Positions 15,121-22,797 of a DNA stretch of 23,200 nucleotides are shown here, piece by piece. The position numbers were made by a program, and so were the translations under genes. Position 1 is the first letter of the stretch, and every line of letters begins with the position of its first letter. The notes under the pieces are model-generated. The model was not told the origin of the DNA, ran no database searches, and saw only the letters and a program-made list of their open reading frames with translations. The DNA is from CAXTTV01 sp964247295. Its GTDB lineage: Bacteria; Chloroflexota; Ktedonobacteria; Ktedonobacterales; Ktedonobacteraceae. The stretch spans positions 1-23,200 of the forward strand of contig CAXTTV010000063.1 in NCBI GenBank assembly GCA_964247295.1. The letters run 5' to 3'.

Positions 15121-17127
15121 ATGGCTGGTGAGAGATATCAATTTGGTGAAGAGCTGGGCTCTGGGGGAATGGGGAAAGTGTATCGAGCCTGGGATACGCA
15201 GGAGCAGCGTTGGGTCGCGGCCAAAGTATTAACCAGTCTAGAGAACGTATCGCGGGCGGAAATGAAGAAGCGAGAGCGGGTGAAGCGTGAGATGGAGATT
15301 GCCCTTTCGCTTCGTCATCCCTCAATCTTGCCGGCGACCGATTGGGGATATTGTGAGGGAGGAAATGGCTCTCTACCATTTCTGGTCTCCCCCTATATAG
15401 AGGATGGCGCGCTGGACCAATTAATGCACGAGGAGCAGCCTCATCATCGTTGGAAGCTTTTGCAGATCGCGGATCTGATTGAGCAGGCGGCGGCGGGTCT
15501 TTATTATCTACATGAACAATTTCCCCCAATCATCCACCGAGATGTGAAACCGGCCAATTTCCTGGTTAAATGGACCAATGAACCTGCTCACCCGATCCAT
15601 CTCTACCTTTGCGATTTCGGGATATCGCGGCCCCGGTACTCGATCGAAGATATCGCCAGCGCGGTTTTGGGGACCTCGGCCTACATGGCTCCTGAACAGG
15701 CTCTGGCCGGTCAATTGACGCCCGCCTCAGATCAATATTCGCTGGCGATTATGGCCTGCGAGCTGTTTAGCGGTCGGCTACCGGTTGGGCAGGGACTCAG
15801 GAGCAATGAGGAACTGCGTCAGGCTCAGGTGAATCAGCCGCCGGTGAGCCTCTCTGCCCTGACTCGACGTATTACCTCGCCCAGCGTAGATCAAGTGATC
15901 CGTCGGGCCCTAGCAAAACATCCAGGGGATCGCTTCCCAACGGTTGTCGATTTCGCTGAGACCCTCACGGAGGAGCTGCGCCACCAGATTCAGCGTTCAA
16001 ACTCAAGCGTGCATGAGGTTCGATCTGTGAGGCGTAGCGCTGTCTCTTCTGATCAGTATGATAGAGTCAGCGAGCCATCGCGAGACGACTCCAGTCTTTT
16101 CTCTTCTATCAGCATTGATTCGGCCCCCACCGACGACTCTGTGGTGGATGAGCCTCTCCCCAGACCGCAACATCAGCCATTTCAGCGTCCGGTTCCTGTT
16201 CTACGGACAGATTCTCTGCCCGCGACCGCGTTTCAGCAGATTAGCCTGTCAGGGCGTGTCAAGCAGTGTCTGTGGTCCATGGATGGAGATCTTCTGGCCT
16301 GTGTACTGAATGGACGGCCTCCTGTTATCGTGGACCGGGAAGGAAATGTTCACCAGATCCCTCTCTCGGGACCGGTGCAGGCGCTTTGCTGGTCTCAGCA
16401 GGCTCATGTTCTGGCTCTTAGTATGACAAATCGAGGTACTTCAAGTAGCACCATTGTTTTCTATAGCGTGGATTCTGGCGCGATGCTACCGTTGACACTA
16501 TCTTTCCAGGTAAAGCAGGTGGAGGCACTGGCCTGGTCGTCTCGGGGTCAGTTAGCGCTCTGGTTAGATAACCGATTGCTGGTGTATATGTTGTCGTCCA
16601 AAGTTTTGCGCAGTGATCAGTCTCCAAACGTCCAATCGTGGGAGGTACAGCAAGTCCGCACCGTTCTGGCGGGTGGTTTACAGTGGTCTATGGATGGCAG
16701 TCTACTGGCGGCTGGATCGCTCTGTGGGCATCTGCTGTGCTGGCGAGCCGATTCCCAAAGGCTTATGTATCCAAAGGTGCAGATATCTTTACAGCGGGTC
16801 TCAGGAGTGGCCTGGACTCCTCAGGGAACTGGCCTTGCCCTGAGCTCCGGCGATCTTAAGGTGACGGTGATGGATGCGAGCAGTCAGCGGATCATCTCGC
16901 GCTGGGAACGGCTGCCGGGGATGCCGACACATGTAAGTATCTCCTCTCAATCGTTACTGGCAGCCTCGCTTTTTTCTGGCTCGGTGCTGGTGGGCAGGTT
17001 GGAGGATGACCTGCCCCTGTATGATTTATCGGGATATAAGCAAGGGATCTGGTCGCCCACGCGGACAGAGATGGTAACGTTAAATGAGAAAGAGAATGGC
17101 CTAATTCTGTGGAGCCTGGGGCGCTAA
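15121..17127 (+). CDS. Serine/threonine protein kinase with C-terminal WD40-like beta-propeller
   Basis: A Hanks-type kinase phosphorylates Ser/Thr on partner proteins. The 668-residue product has the glycine loop GSGGMGKVY (13-21), the ATP-binding Lys35 in VAAKVL, a probable helix-C Glu near 57, HRDVKPANF (139-147) with catalytic Asp141, the metal-binding DFG at 165-167 and the activation-loop end YMAPEQ (188-193). The domain is therefore complete and should be active. A Ser/Asp-rich, probably disordered linker (about 293-365) could hold autophosphorylation sites. Residues about 375-668 are repeated beta-rich units (LWSMDGDLLA, LCWSQQAHVLAL, LQWSMDGSLLAAG, VAWTPQGTGLAL) of a WD40-like propeller. 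There is no membrane helix, so it is soluble unless recruited. AGGAGG with a 9-nt gap precedes the ATG. It lies 32 bp after the STAND gene and overlaps the convergent histidine kinase gene by 27 bp. Confidence 0.92.
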   Translation: MAGERYQFGEELGSGGMGKVYRAWDTQEQRWVAAKVLTSLENVSRAEMKKRERVKREMEIALSLRHPSILPATDWGYCEGGNGSLPFLVSPYIEDGALDQLMHEEQPHHRWKLLQIADLIEQAAAGLYYLHEQFPPIIHRDVKPANFLVKWTNEPAHPIHLYLCDFGISRPRYSIEDIASAVLGTSAYMAPEQALAGQLTPASDQYSLAIMACELFSGRLPVGQGLRSNEELRQAQVNQPPVSLSALTRRITSPSVDQVIRRALAKHPGDRFPTVVDFAETLTEELRHQIQRSNSSVHEVRSVRRSAVSSDQYDRVSEPSRDDSSLFSSISIDSAPTDDSVVDEPLPRPQHQPFQRPVPVLRTDSLPATAFQQISLSGRVKQCLWSMDGDLLACVLNGRPPVIVDREGNVHQIPLSGPVQALCWSQQAHVLALSMTNRGTSSSTIVFYSVDSGAMLPLTLSFQVKQVEALAWSSRGQLALWLDNRLLVYMLSSKVLRSDQSPNVQSWEVQQVRTVLAGGLQWSMDGSLLAAGSLCGHLLCWRADSQRLMYPKVQISLQRVSGVAWTPQGTGLALSSGDLKVTVMDASSQRIISRWERLPGMPTHVSISSQSLLAASLFSGSVLVGRLEDDLPLYDLSGYKQGIWSPTRTEMVTLNEKENGLILWSLGR

Positions 17128-19749
17128 TATCAACGGCTGAGATATAAAAGCCTCTTGATAATGTTGTAAGGTTAATGAGAAGGTACTGCCCTCTCCGGGA
17201 ATGCCACGGCTCTCAACCCAGATCTGTCCGCCCATGGCTTCGACAAGTTGTTTGCAGATATAGAGCCCAAGCCCGGCTCCCCGAACCGGACTATTGAGAT
17301 CTCGTTCCAGGCGTGTGAAGCGCTCGAAAAGATGGGCCTGGTCGGCTGGAGGAATCCCTGGCCCATGATCCCTGATATGTAGCGCGATCATCCCATCTGT
17401 GCAATTGGAATGTATCTCAATAGCGGTTCCGACCGCCGCATATTTCAAAGCATTGTTGATCAGATTAAGAACCACCTGATGCAGACGCAGTGGATCTGCC
17501 AGGACGAGCAGATCCTCAGGAATGCTGACGTGAAGCTGATGTTTTCCTCGATGAGCAATTGCCTCAACGGTCTCAACTATTTTCGAGATCGCGGCTTGTA
17601 GGGGAACGCGTTCAAGCTGAATCTTTTCAATCTGATAATCAACCTGATTCGCGTCTAAAATGTTTTCCATCATCAATAGCAGCTCATCGCAACTGCGTCG
17701 GGCCTTCTCGATAAACAGACCGCGCATCTCTTTATCAATTTCATCGTATTCTCCCAGCAGTTCAAGGTATCCCTGGACAGCAGTTAATGGTGTACGCAGT
17801 TCGTGGGAGGTTGTAATAATAAAGTGATCTTTCAGGCGATCCAGATCTTTTTGTCGCTCATAAGCGTTTCGCAGTTCCAACGTGATCTGCGTATTCTCTA
17901 AAATCGAGAGGCATTGCCCGGCAAATATTTCCAGGATGCGCCGCTCTTCAGGAAGAAAGCTATGTGCATGTTGATAAGTAAGGACCAGCAGGCCGTATTG
18001 TTTGGTGCCTTTTTTAAGCGGTATCCAGGCCAGGGGTAGCTCTGGTAGATGCTGAACGTACTGCTTCAGTCGCTCTGGATCATCGCCCATCTCATAAAAG
18101 CAGGAATGAAGATGGGTCTGTTTCGTGTAGACCGCTGGTGTAAAGGTGGGCGGCTCGGGCCCCATGCCTTCCAGAGCCTTTTGTTCTAGCTCGCCACTTT
18201 CCTGGTGATACCACCAGATTTCGGCTCGACCATGAATTGCCTGGGCCGCGATACGAGTCAGGCTACTGGCGACCTCCTCAAGGCTTTCTGCCTGAGAAAA
18301 CTGAAGGGTCGTAGCACCGTAAAATGTATTGAGCAGTTGCGTCTGACGTTTAGAGAGGGATTGAAGGCGCGCGGTCTCCAGCATCGAGGCATAGCGTGCT
18401 AGCAGCAATTGCATGGCGTCTAATTCGGAAGCGGCATACATCTGATTCTTGCGCTGGCCCAGGGCAAGAACCGCGATAATTTTTCCCTGCACCAGGATGG
18501 GTGAGAGCAGCAGCTCCTGTTCTCGTCCGGACTTCCCAGGCATTCTTAAGTCATGTGATGGGATCTCATGCAGAAAAAGAGGCCGCTCTATGGATGCTAG
18601 ATGCGAGAGCAGGCCAGTGTGAAGCGGGATACCAGATGTTTTCTCATCGCCGAAATGGGTTTGAAGTTGTTGGCATATGCGGTAACGGTTATAGCGATCC
18701 AGCCCTTTATCATCAATCATTGGTCGAAGTTGATAGCTACCACTCTCCTCATCAAGAACGAACAGGCAGACATCAGAGGTCTCCAACGTCTCATTGACCG
18801 CTGTTGTAATCAGGCGAGAGGCTTCAATGAGATCGACATCTTGATGAGCCAGGAGGGCTGGTTTCTCGATAAGCTGACGATATGCAATGCTTTCTCGAAA
18901 AAAAAGGTGTTCGGTGAGGTAGAGCGCCGCCCGCCATATGGTGGGGCCAAGGATCGCGATCTCGATCGCCACATAGATTGTGTACAGGCGATCCTGCTCC
19001 AGGATCAGTCCTGTGAGCGTCACGGCCAAGTAGACCAGCAGCACCATGCCGATCCCACCAATGATCGCGTTCGCGACCCGTTTAATATACGTATCGAAAA
19101 CTAAAAACTGATAGCGTAAAATGGCATACCCCAGAATAAAGGGAAAAAGCACGACGCTCATCGTGCTTATGAGGCTATCAAAGATATACCGCGCGGGAAA
19201 TTGCAACAGGCTAGGGAGCAGCGTAAAAAGACAGAGTGGGACCAGCATCACAAGAATGCCGCTCACAAAGATCCAGAACTGCTGTTTCGCGCGCGCGGTT
19301 GATGAGCGGTGATAGGAGATCCAGAAAGCCAGTATCAGGCTCAGCAGAGCACAGGTATAATAGATGTAGATGGTGATGCGATACTCCGCTTCATGAAGGG
19401 TCTGGAGCAGGTGAAGGTGAAATATCAGGCTGAGGCCTGCGACCAGCAGGCTAAATAGGAAGAAGCCGCGCATATACCAGAGGAGTAACCAGGATCTGGG
19501 GGTACGATCTGGCTCTAACAGTGAAAAAAGGTGGGAGAAAGACAATCCTTGTTGAACCGTCCCGACATTTTCGGGGAGCTGGATGACAATGATTGTAAAA
19601 AGTGGCAGCGCCAGGCTACCGCTGGCAGCTCCGATTCCCGAGAAGAGAGGATCGTTCTGGACCGCGCCACCTTGTACTGTATAGAGTAGCATCAACAAAA
19701 AGCAGAAACAAAAAATAACCAAAGCAATCTGCCGATTGCTGGCGTACAA
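17101..19749 (-). CDS. Multi-TM sensor histidine kinase with GAF-like domains
   Basis: A membrane sensor kinase that autophosphorylates on His and passes phosphate to a response regulator, not present in the window. In the 882-residue frame, residues 1-280 hold about eight hydrophobic helices, including FPFILGYAILRYQFLVFD (202-219), the form seen in ComP-like multi-TM sensors. Two GAF-like regions follow (about 300-460 and 470-620). The HisKA domain has SHELRTPL (648-655, His649). The ATPase domain has the N box LNLINNALKY (761-770), DHGPGIP (794-800), LFERF (807-811) and GAGLGLYICKQL (824-835). The only start in this frame is a TTG at 19749 without an RBS, three codons after a TAA. The natural start is probably the ATG at 19915 in another frame, which implies a 1-nt frameshift. 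The 3' end overlaps the Ser/Thr kinase gene by 27 bp. Confidence 0.88.
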   Translation of the reverse strand: MYASNRQIALVIFCFCFLLMLLYTVQGGAVQNDPLFSGIGAASGSLALPLFTIIVIQLPENVGTVQQGLSFSHLFSLLEPDRTPRSWLLLWYMRGFFLFSLLVAGLSLIFHLHLLQTLHEAEYRITIYIYYTCALLSLILAFWISYHRSSTARAKQQFWIFVSGILVMLVPLCLFTLLPSLLQFPARYIFDSLISTMSVVLFPFILGYAILRYQFLVFDTYIKRVANAIIGGIGMVLLVYLAVTLTGLILEQDRLYTIYVAIEIAILGPTIWRAALYLTEHLFFRESIAYRQLIEKPALLAHQDVDLIEASRLITTAVNETLETSDVCLFVLDEESGSYQLRPMIDDKGLDRYNRYRICQQLQTHFGDEKTSGIPLHTGLLSHLASIERPLFLHEIPSHDLRMPGKSGREQELLLSPILVQGKIIAVLALGQRKNQMYAASELDAMQLLLARYASMLETARLQSLSKRQTQLLNTFYGATTLQFSQAESLEEVASSLTRIAAQAIHGRAEIWWYHQESGELEQKALEGMGPEPPTFTPAVYTKQTHLHSCFYEMGDDPERLKQYVQHLPELPLAWIPLKKGTKQYGLLVLTYQHAHSFLPEERRILEIFAGQCLSILENTQITLELRNAYERQKDLDRLKDHFIITTSHELRTPLTAVQGYLELLGEYDEIDKEMRGLFIEKARRSCDELLLMMENILDANQVDYQIEKIQLERVPLQAAISKIVETVEAIAHRGKHQLHVSIPEDLLVLADPLRLHQVVLNLINNALKYAAVGTAIEIHSNCTDGMIALHIRDHGPGIPPADQAHLFERFTRLERDLNSPVRGAGLGLYICKQLVEAMGGQIWVESRGIPGEGSTFSLTLQHYQEAFISQPLILAPQAPQN

Positions 19750-19915
19750 GCAGAAAGCTTAAAGCAGTAAAGGCCGAATAGCAGAACTGAAAATCCTGGA
19801 TAACACTGATTGTACTGGTGGAAGAGAAACTTCTTATCTCCCACCAGAAAAAAAAGCTATAGCTAAGAACCCCCAGTACGACAAGAATCAGGCGTCCTGG
19901 TTGCAGGTGCTTCAT
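19750..19915 (-). pseudogene. Out-of-frame N-terminal segment of the multi-TM histidine kinase
   Basis: Reading the minus strand from ATG 19915 gives MKHLQPGRLILVVLGVLSYS, a hydrophobic helix, then FQFCYSAFTAL, a second one. This frame then leaves the kinase frame: it runs on to 19616 with unrelated, non-hydrophobic sequence. Omitting one base in the TTT near 19755-19758 would join TALSF directly to YASNRQIALVIF and give one protein with two extra membrane helices. I see no strong RBS before 19915. The break may be a sequencing error, a real mutation or programmed slippage. Confidence 0.5.
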
Positions 19916-20003
19916 GGGTGCTACAGGGTGCGAAGATATTTATAGAGAAGATCTCGCGCCCACTCCTTTCAACAATCGCTCCAAAGTCCTCAAGTGTTTT
20001 CTG

Positions 20004-20204
20004 CTAATACCACCAGGTATGAGGACGCATCGAAGATGTGAAATCTTCATTCAGGTGGGGGACCAGTTTGAGCAGAATACGAGCGACCCGAGGTGAGAGC
20101 TGACAGCGTTGAATTGTCTCATCTGTCCGTGTGAGCAGATCGTGCCGCAATTGCTGATCTTGAGAGAGGCGATAGATAAATGTCTGGATTTCTTGTGTTT
20201 CCAT
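20004..20204 (-). CDS. Small hypothetical protein, 66 residues
   Basis: The product begins METQEIQTFIYRLSQDQQLR and continues with a helix-prone block ending LSPRVARILLKLVPHL near residue 50. The layout (a short helical N-terminal unit with an F..RL..D..LR..LL pattern and a following LSP helix) faintly recalls NHLP/Os1348-type leader-like small proteins, but that is a weak resemblance and I assign no function. No Cys-rich core or double-Gly cleavage site is evident, and there is no membrane segment. AAGGA lies 8-9 nt before the ATG and supports translation. It lies downstream of a terminator that closes the sensor operon, so it needs its own promoter. It is 88 bp upstream of the multi-TM histidine kinase reading start at 19915, on the same strand, and the two may be co-transcribed. 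Confidence 0.65.
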   Translation of the reverse strand: METQEIQTFIYRLSQDQQLRHDLLTRTDETIQRCQLSPRVARILLKLVPHLNEDFTSSMRPHTWWY

Positions 20205-20349
20205 CTGTGCTATCCTTTGTTGATCGCTGGAATGCTCTCTAATCTAGAGAATGAGGCTGTTTGTCGAATTTATACGGGTAAAGTTATCTATTAAATAGTA
20301 TCGACAATAGATCCGTTTTCTGTAGATAGATGGTCGGGAATGTTGGAGA

Positions 20350-20406
20350 GAAAAAAGAACTCCCGTGTCCGCGATCGCTTTTAGTGTGATCGCGAAGAAA
20401 CGGGAG
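20350..20406 (-). terminator. Rho-independent terminator of the PAS / histidine kinase operon
   Basis: On the minus strand CTCCCGT (20406-20400) pairs with ACGGGAG (20366-20360). An inner stem, CGCGATC with GATCGCG, lies inside. The run TTCTTTTTTC follows directly (20359-20350). It lies 22 bp after the stop of the REC-histidine kinase gene, in the right direction to end that operon. Confidence 0.88.
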
Positions 20407-20427
20407 CAAGAAAGTACGTGTGGGGTA

Positions 20428-21645
20428 TCAGTTATGGGAAGAGGTTGTAGATCTTGTTTCAAGAGACGGTGGCAGTGTATCTTTCGCGGATGAGGGAAGC
20501 ACAATTGTGAAGGTACTGCCCTCTCCTTCGACACTTTCAACTTGAATGCGGCCATTGTGGCATTCAATAATTTTATGGGAGATATAGAGACCCAGGCCCA
20601 GGCCCATACTGGAGCCGCTCTGCACTTCGACGCCTGGTACCCGATAGAATCGCTCGAAAATGTGTGGCAGTTTCGCTTCTGGAATTCCCGATCCATGGTC
20701 GTGGACCGCGATCTCGACCATGGCTCCAGTGTGGTGAAGGCTCAGCTTAATCGGTGCTTGTTCAGGAGAGTATTTGCGAGCGTTAGCAAGCAGGTTTACA
20801 ATCACCTGACTGAGCCGTTCAACGTCAACCTCGATCTCGATAGCCTCTTCATCATGCTCAAACACAATCATCGGCTGTGGGTAGACGCTGGCACTATATT
20901 CCTGGATCAGGAGTTCGCAGAGCTCTACCATATTACAGGGCTTGTGATCCAGGCGAAACGTACCTGTCTCGATTAATGAGGTATCCAGTAGATCGTTGAC
21001 CAGCATCTCCATGCGTCGGACGGCCCGTTCAATCTTGAGGAGATCGTTGCTTTGTACCTCGCCATTTCGATCCAGTCGCCGTTGTAGGAGCTGAGCGATG
21101 CCTTTCATCGAAGATAGTGGTGTTTTTAATTCATGTGAAGCGATACTCAGAAATTCATCTTTCGCGGCATTAGCGTGGGCCAGTTCTTGAGTGCGTTCGC
21201 GCACCTTCTGTTCTAGAGACTGTGTGTAGAGCTCAAGGGCCTGTTGTTGTTCCGCGACCTGCCTGCTGAGCTGCCGTGTCTGGATAGCGCGTTTCAGGGC
21301 GGCGACAAAATAATCGCGATCGATCGGTTTTTGAATAAAGTCGTAAGCCCCGCCCCGCAAAGCCTGGACTGCCAGGTCATGCTCACCATGACCGGTAATC
21401 AGCAGAGTAGGGGTTTCTGGTCGGATCTCCTTAATTTTTGTGAGGAGAGCCAGGCCATCCATTCCCGGCATTTTGATATCGCTGACGATCGCATCGTAAT
21501 CGTGCTCTTGAATCAACTGTAGTGCAGCAAGCGCTGCGTCAGAAGTATCGATTTGTGTCCCTTCAAGGCGAAGCTTGAGGGCTTGAGGCAACGCCTGAAG
21601 AAGGGCAGCATCGTCATCCACTATAAGAATATATGGTTTATCCAT
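20428..21645 (-). CDS. Response regulator receiver fused to histidine kinase (REC-HisKA-HATPase)
   Basis: A soluble two-component protein of 405 residues. The N-terminal REC domain has the acidic cluster DDD (10-12), the phospho-acceptor Asp56 in IVSDIKMPGMDG, Thr83 and Lys106 (IQKP), so it should accept phosphate. A short coiled coil (about 125-160) leads to a HisKA domain with SIASHELKTPLSS, His171. The ATPase domain has VNLLANARKYSPE, DHGSGIPE, IFERFYR and GLGLGLYISHKI, all key motifs intact. No membrane helix is present. The ATG at 21645 has an AAGGA 12 nt upstream. It is the last gene of an operon, 15 bp after the NtrB-like kinase, and a strong terminator follows. The REC domain may be phosphorylated by the upstream kinase, giving a kinase-to-kinase relay; this is inference from gene order. 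Confidence 0.93.
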   Translation of the reverse strand: MDKPYILIVDDDAALLQALPQALKLRLEGTQIDTSDAALAALQLIQEHDYDAIVSDIKMPGMDGLALLTKIKEIRPETPTLLITGHGEHDLAVQALRGGAYDFIQKPIDRDYFVAALKRAIQTRQLSRQVAEQQQALELYTQSLEQKVRERTQELAHANAAKDEFLSIASHELKTPLSSMKGIAQLLQRRLDRNGEVQSNDLLKIERAVRRMEMLVNDLLDTSLIETGTFRLDHKPCNMVELCELLIQEYSASVYPQPMIVFEHDEEAIEIEVDVERLSQVIVNLLANARKYSPEQAPIKLSLHHTGAMVEIAVHDHGSGIPEAKLPHIFERFYRVPGVEVQSGSSMGLGLGLYISHKIIECHNGRIQVESVEGEGSTFTIVLPSSAKDTLPPSLETRSTTSSHN

Positions 21646-21660
21646 AAAGGTTATGTATCC

Positions 21661-22797
21661 TTAATTGTGGAGTGGGAGCTGAATCAGGAAGGTGGCACCT
21701 TCTCCTGGCCTATTGTTGACCAGAATTGTACCCTGGTGTTCCTTAATAATCCCATAAGTGATGGAAAGACCTAATCCTGTTCCTGCCCCCACCTCTTTTG
21801 TCGTAAAGAATGGATCAAAGATTCGTTGCTCCAGGCCGCTAGGAATCCCAGGTCCGGAGTCTTGTACGCTTAATTGAAGAATGTCATCCTGCACAGTGCA
21901 GGTAATTATAATTTTTTTTCTAGGAGAGTCGGTAATCGCATCGCGGGCATTGGTGAGCAGATTTAACACTACCTGCTCTAGCTGGATTGCGTTGCCAACG
22001 ACTATAATTTCATCTTCTGAGAAGGAAAGCTCCACCACGATCTGTCGCAGACGGAGCTGCTCATGCATCAAGGAGATCGCGTTTACAACGACCTGATTGA
22101 TAACAACCGGTTCCCGGCTCACGGAGGCTGCGCGACCAAATGTCCGGAGATGCGAGATAATCTGCGTTGCCTTGTGAATCTGCTGCATGGCACTATACAT
22201 CTCATGCAGAATATGTTGGGGGTCGGCCTTTCCTAGCTCAATCAGATCAATGACATTGCCCACAAACAGGCCGATATTATTCAACGGGTTATTCAACTCA
22301 TGAGCAATGCCTGTAGTCAGTTCACCCAGTGTGGCTAACTTGCCAGCCTGGACAAGTTGTCCTTGTTTTTCTCTAAGCTCATTCTCACGGTTTTGTACCT
22401 CAGCCGTAGTTTCACTGAGATCACTCATAATGTGGATCATGGCCTTGCGGCTGTTTTCCAGGCGCAGATTTGATTGATGCGAGTCCTGAAGAATGTGGAG
22501 CAGCGCCCGACGCGAGTTATCCAATCGTTCCGTCTGGTGAGCCAGGTGGCGGCGATCCTGCTCATAATCGGCTAGAATATGCAGCATTGCTTTGCGCTGA
22601 TTCGCCAGCTTCCGGTTCACACCATTAAGATCGCCAAGAATATGCAGGAGCGCGCGCCGCCGCTCCTCACTTTTTTCGACGCGCAGTTCCAGGGCATTTT
22701 TTTGCTCCTGAAGCTGTGAATAGGCCCGGCGTAAGCTCTCTAGATCCATCTCCTCAATCTCTGAGGTGCATCCTGGCGTCTCCTGGGCTATATCCAT
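21661..22797 (-). CDS. NtrB-like histidine kinase with heptad-phased N-terminal helix repeats
   Basis: A soluble histidine kinase of 378 residues. Residues about 17-150 form one long predicted coiled coil with four copies of a motif like RRALLHIL.D, with His at 52, 73, 101 and 122. A HisKA domain of the NtrB/HAMP-less type follows: LATLGELTTGIAHELNNPLN, with His166. The ATPase domain has EQVVLNLLTNARDAI, QDSGPGIPSG, IFDPFFTTKEVGAGTGLGLS and a GEGATF block. It has no membrane helix or sensor fold of its own, so input probably arrives through the coiled coil, perhaps from the PAS protein encoded just upstream. Its ATG overlaps the PAS gene stop by one base (TGATG), which suggests translational coupling. 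It is followed after 15 bp by the REC-histidine kinase gene. Confidence 0.93.
   Translation of the reverse strand: MDIAQETPGCTSEIEEMDLESLRRAYSQLQEQKNALELRVEKSEERRRALLHILGDLNGVNRKLANQRKAMLHILADYEQDRRHLAHQTERLDNSRRALLHILQDSHQSNLRLENSRKAMIHIMSDLSETTAEVQNRENELREKQGQLVQAGKLATLGELTTGIAHELNNPLNNIGLFVGNVIDLIELGKADPQHILHEMYSAMQQIHKATQIISHLRTFGRAASVSREPVVINQVVVNAISLMHEQLRLRQIVVELSFSEDEIIVVGNAIQLEQVVLNLLTNARDAITDSPRKKIIITCTVQDDILQLSVQDSGPGIPSGLEQRIFDPFFTTKEVGAGTGLGLSITYGIIKEHQGTILVNNRPGEGATFLIQLPLHN

Noticed and set aside
20244..20696. 150-codon minus-strand open frame
   Set aside because: It overlaps the end of the REC-histidine kinase in another frame and runs through its terminator.
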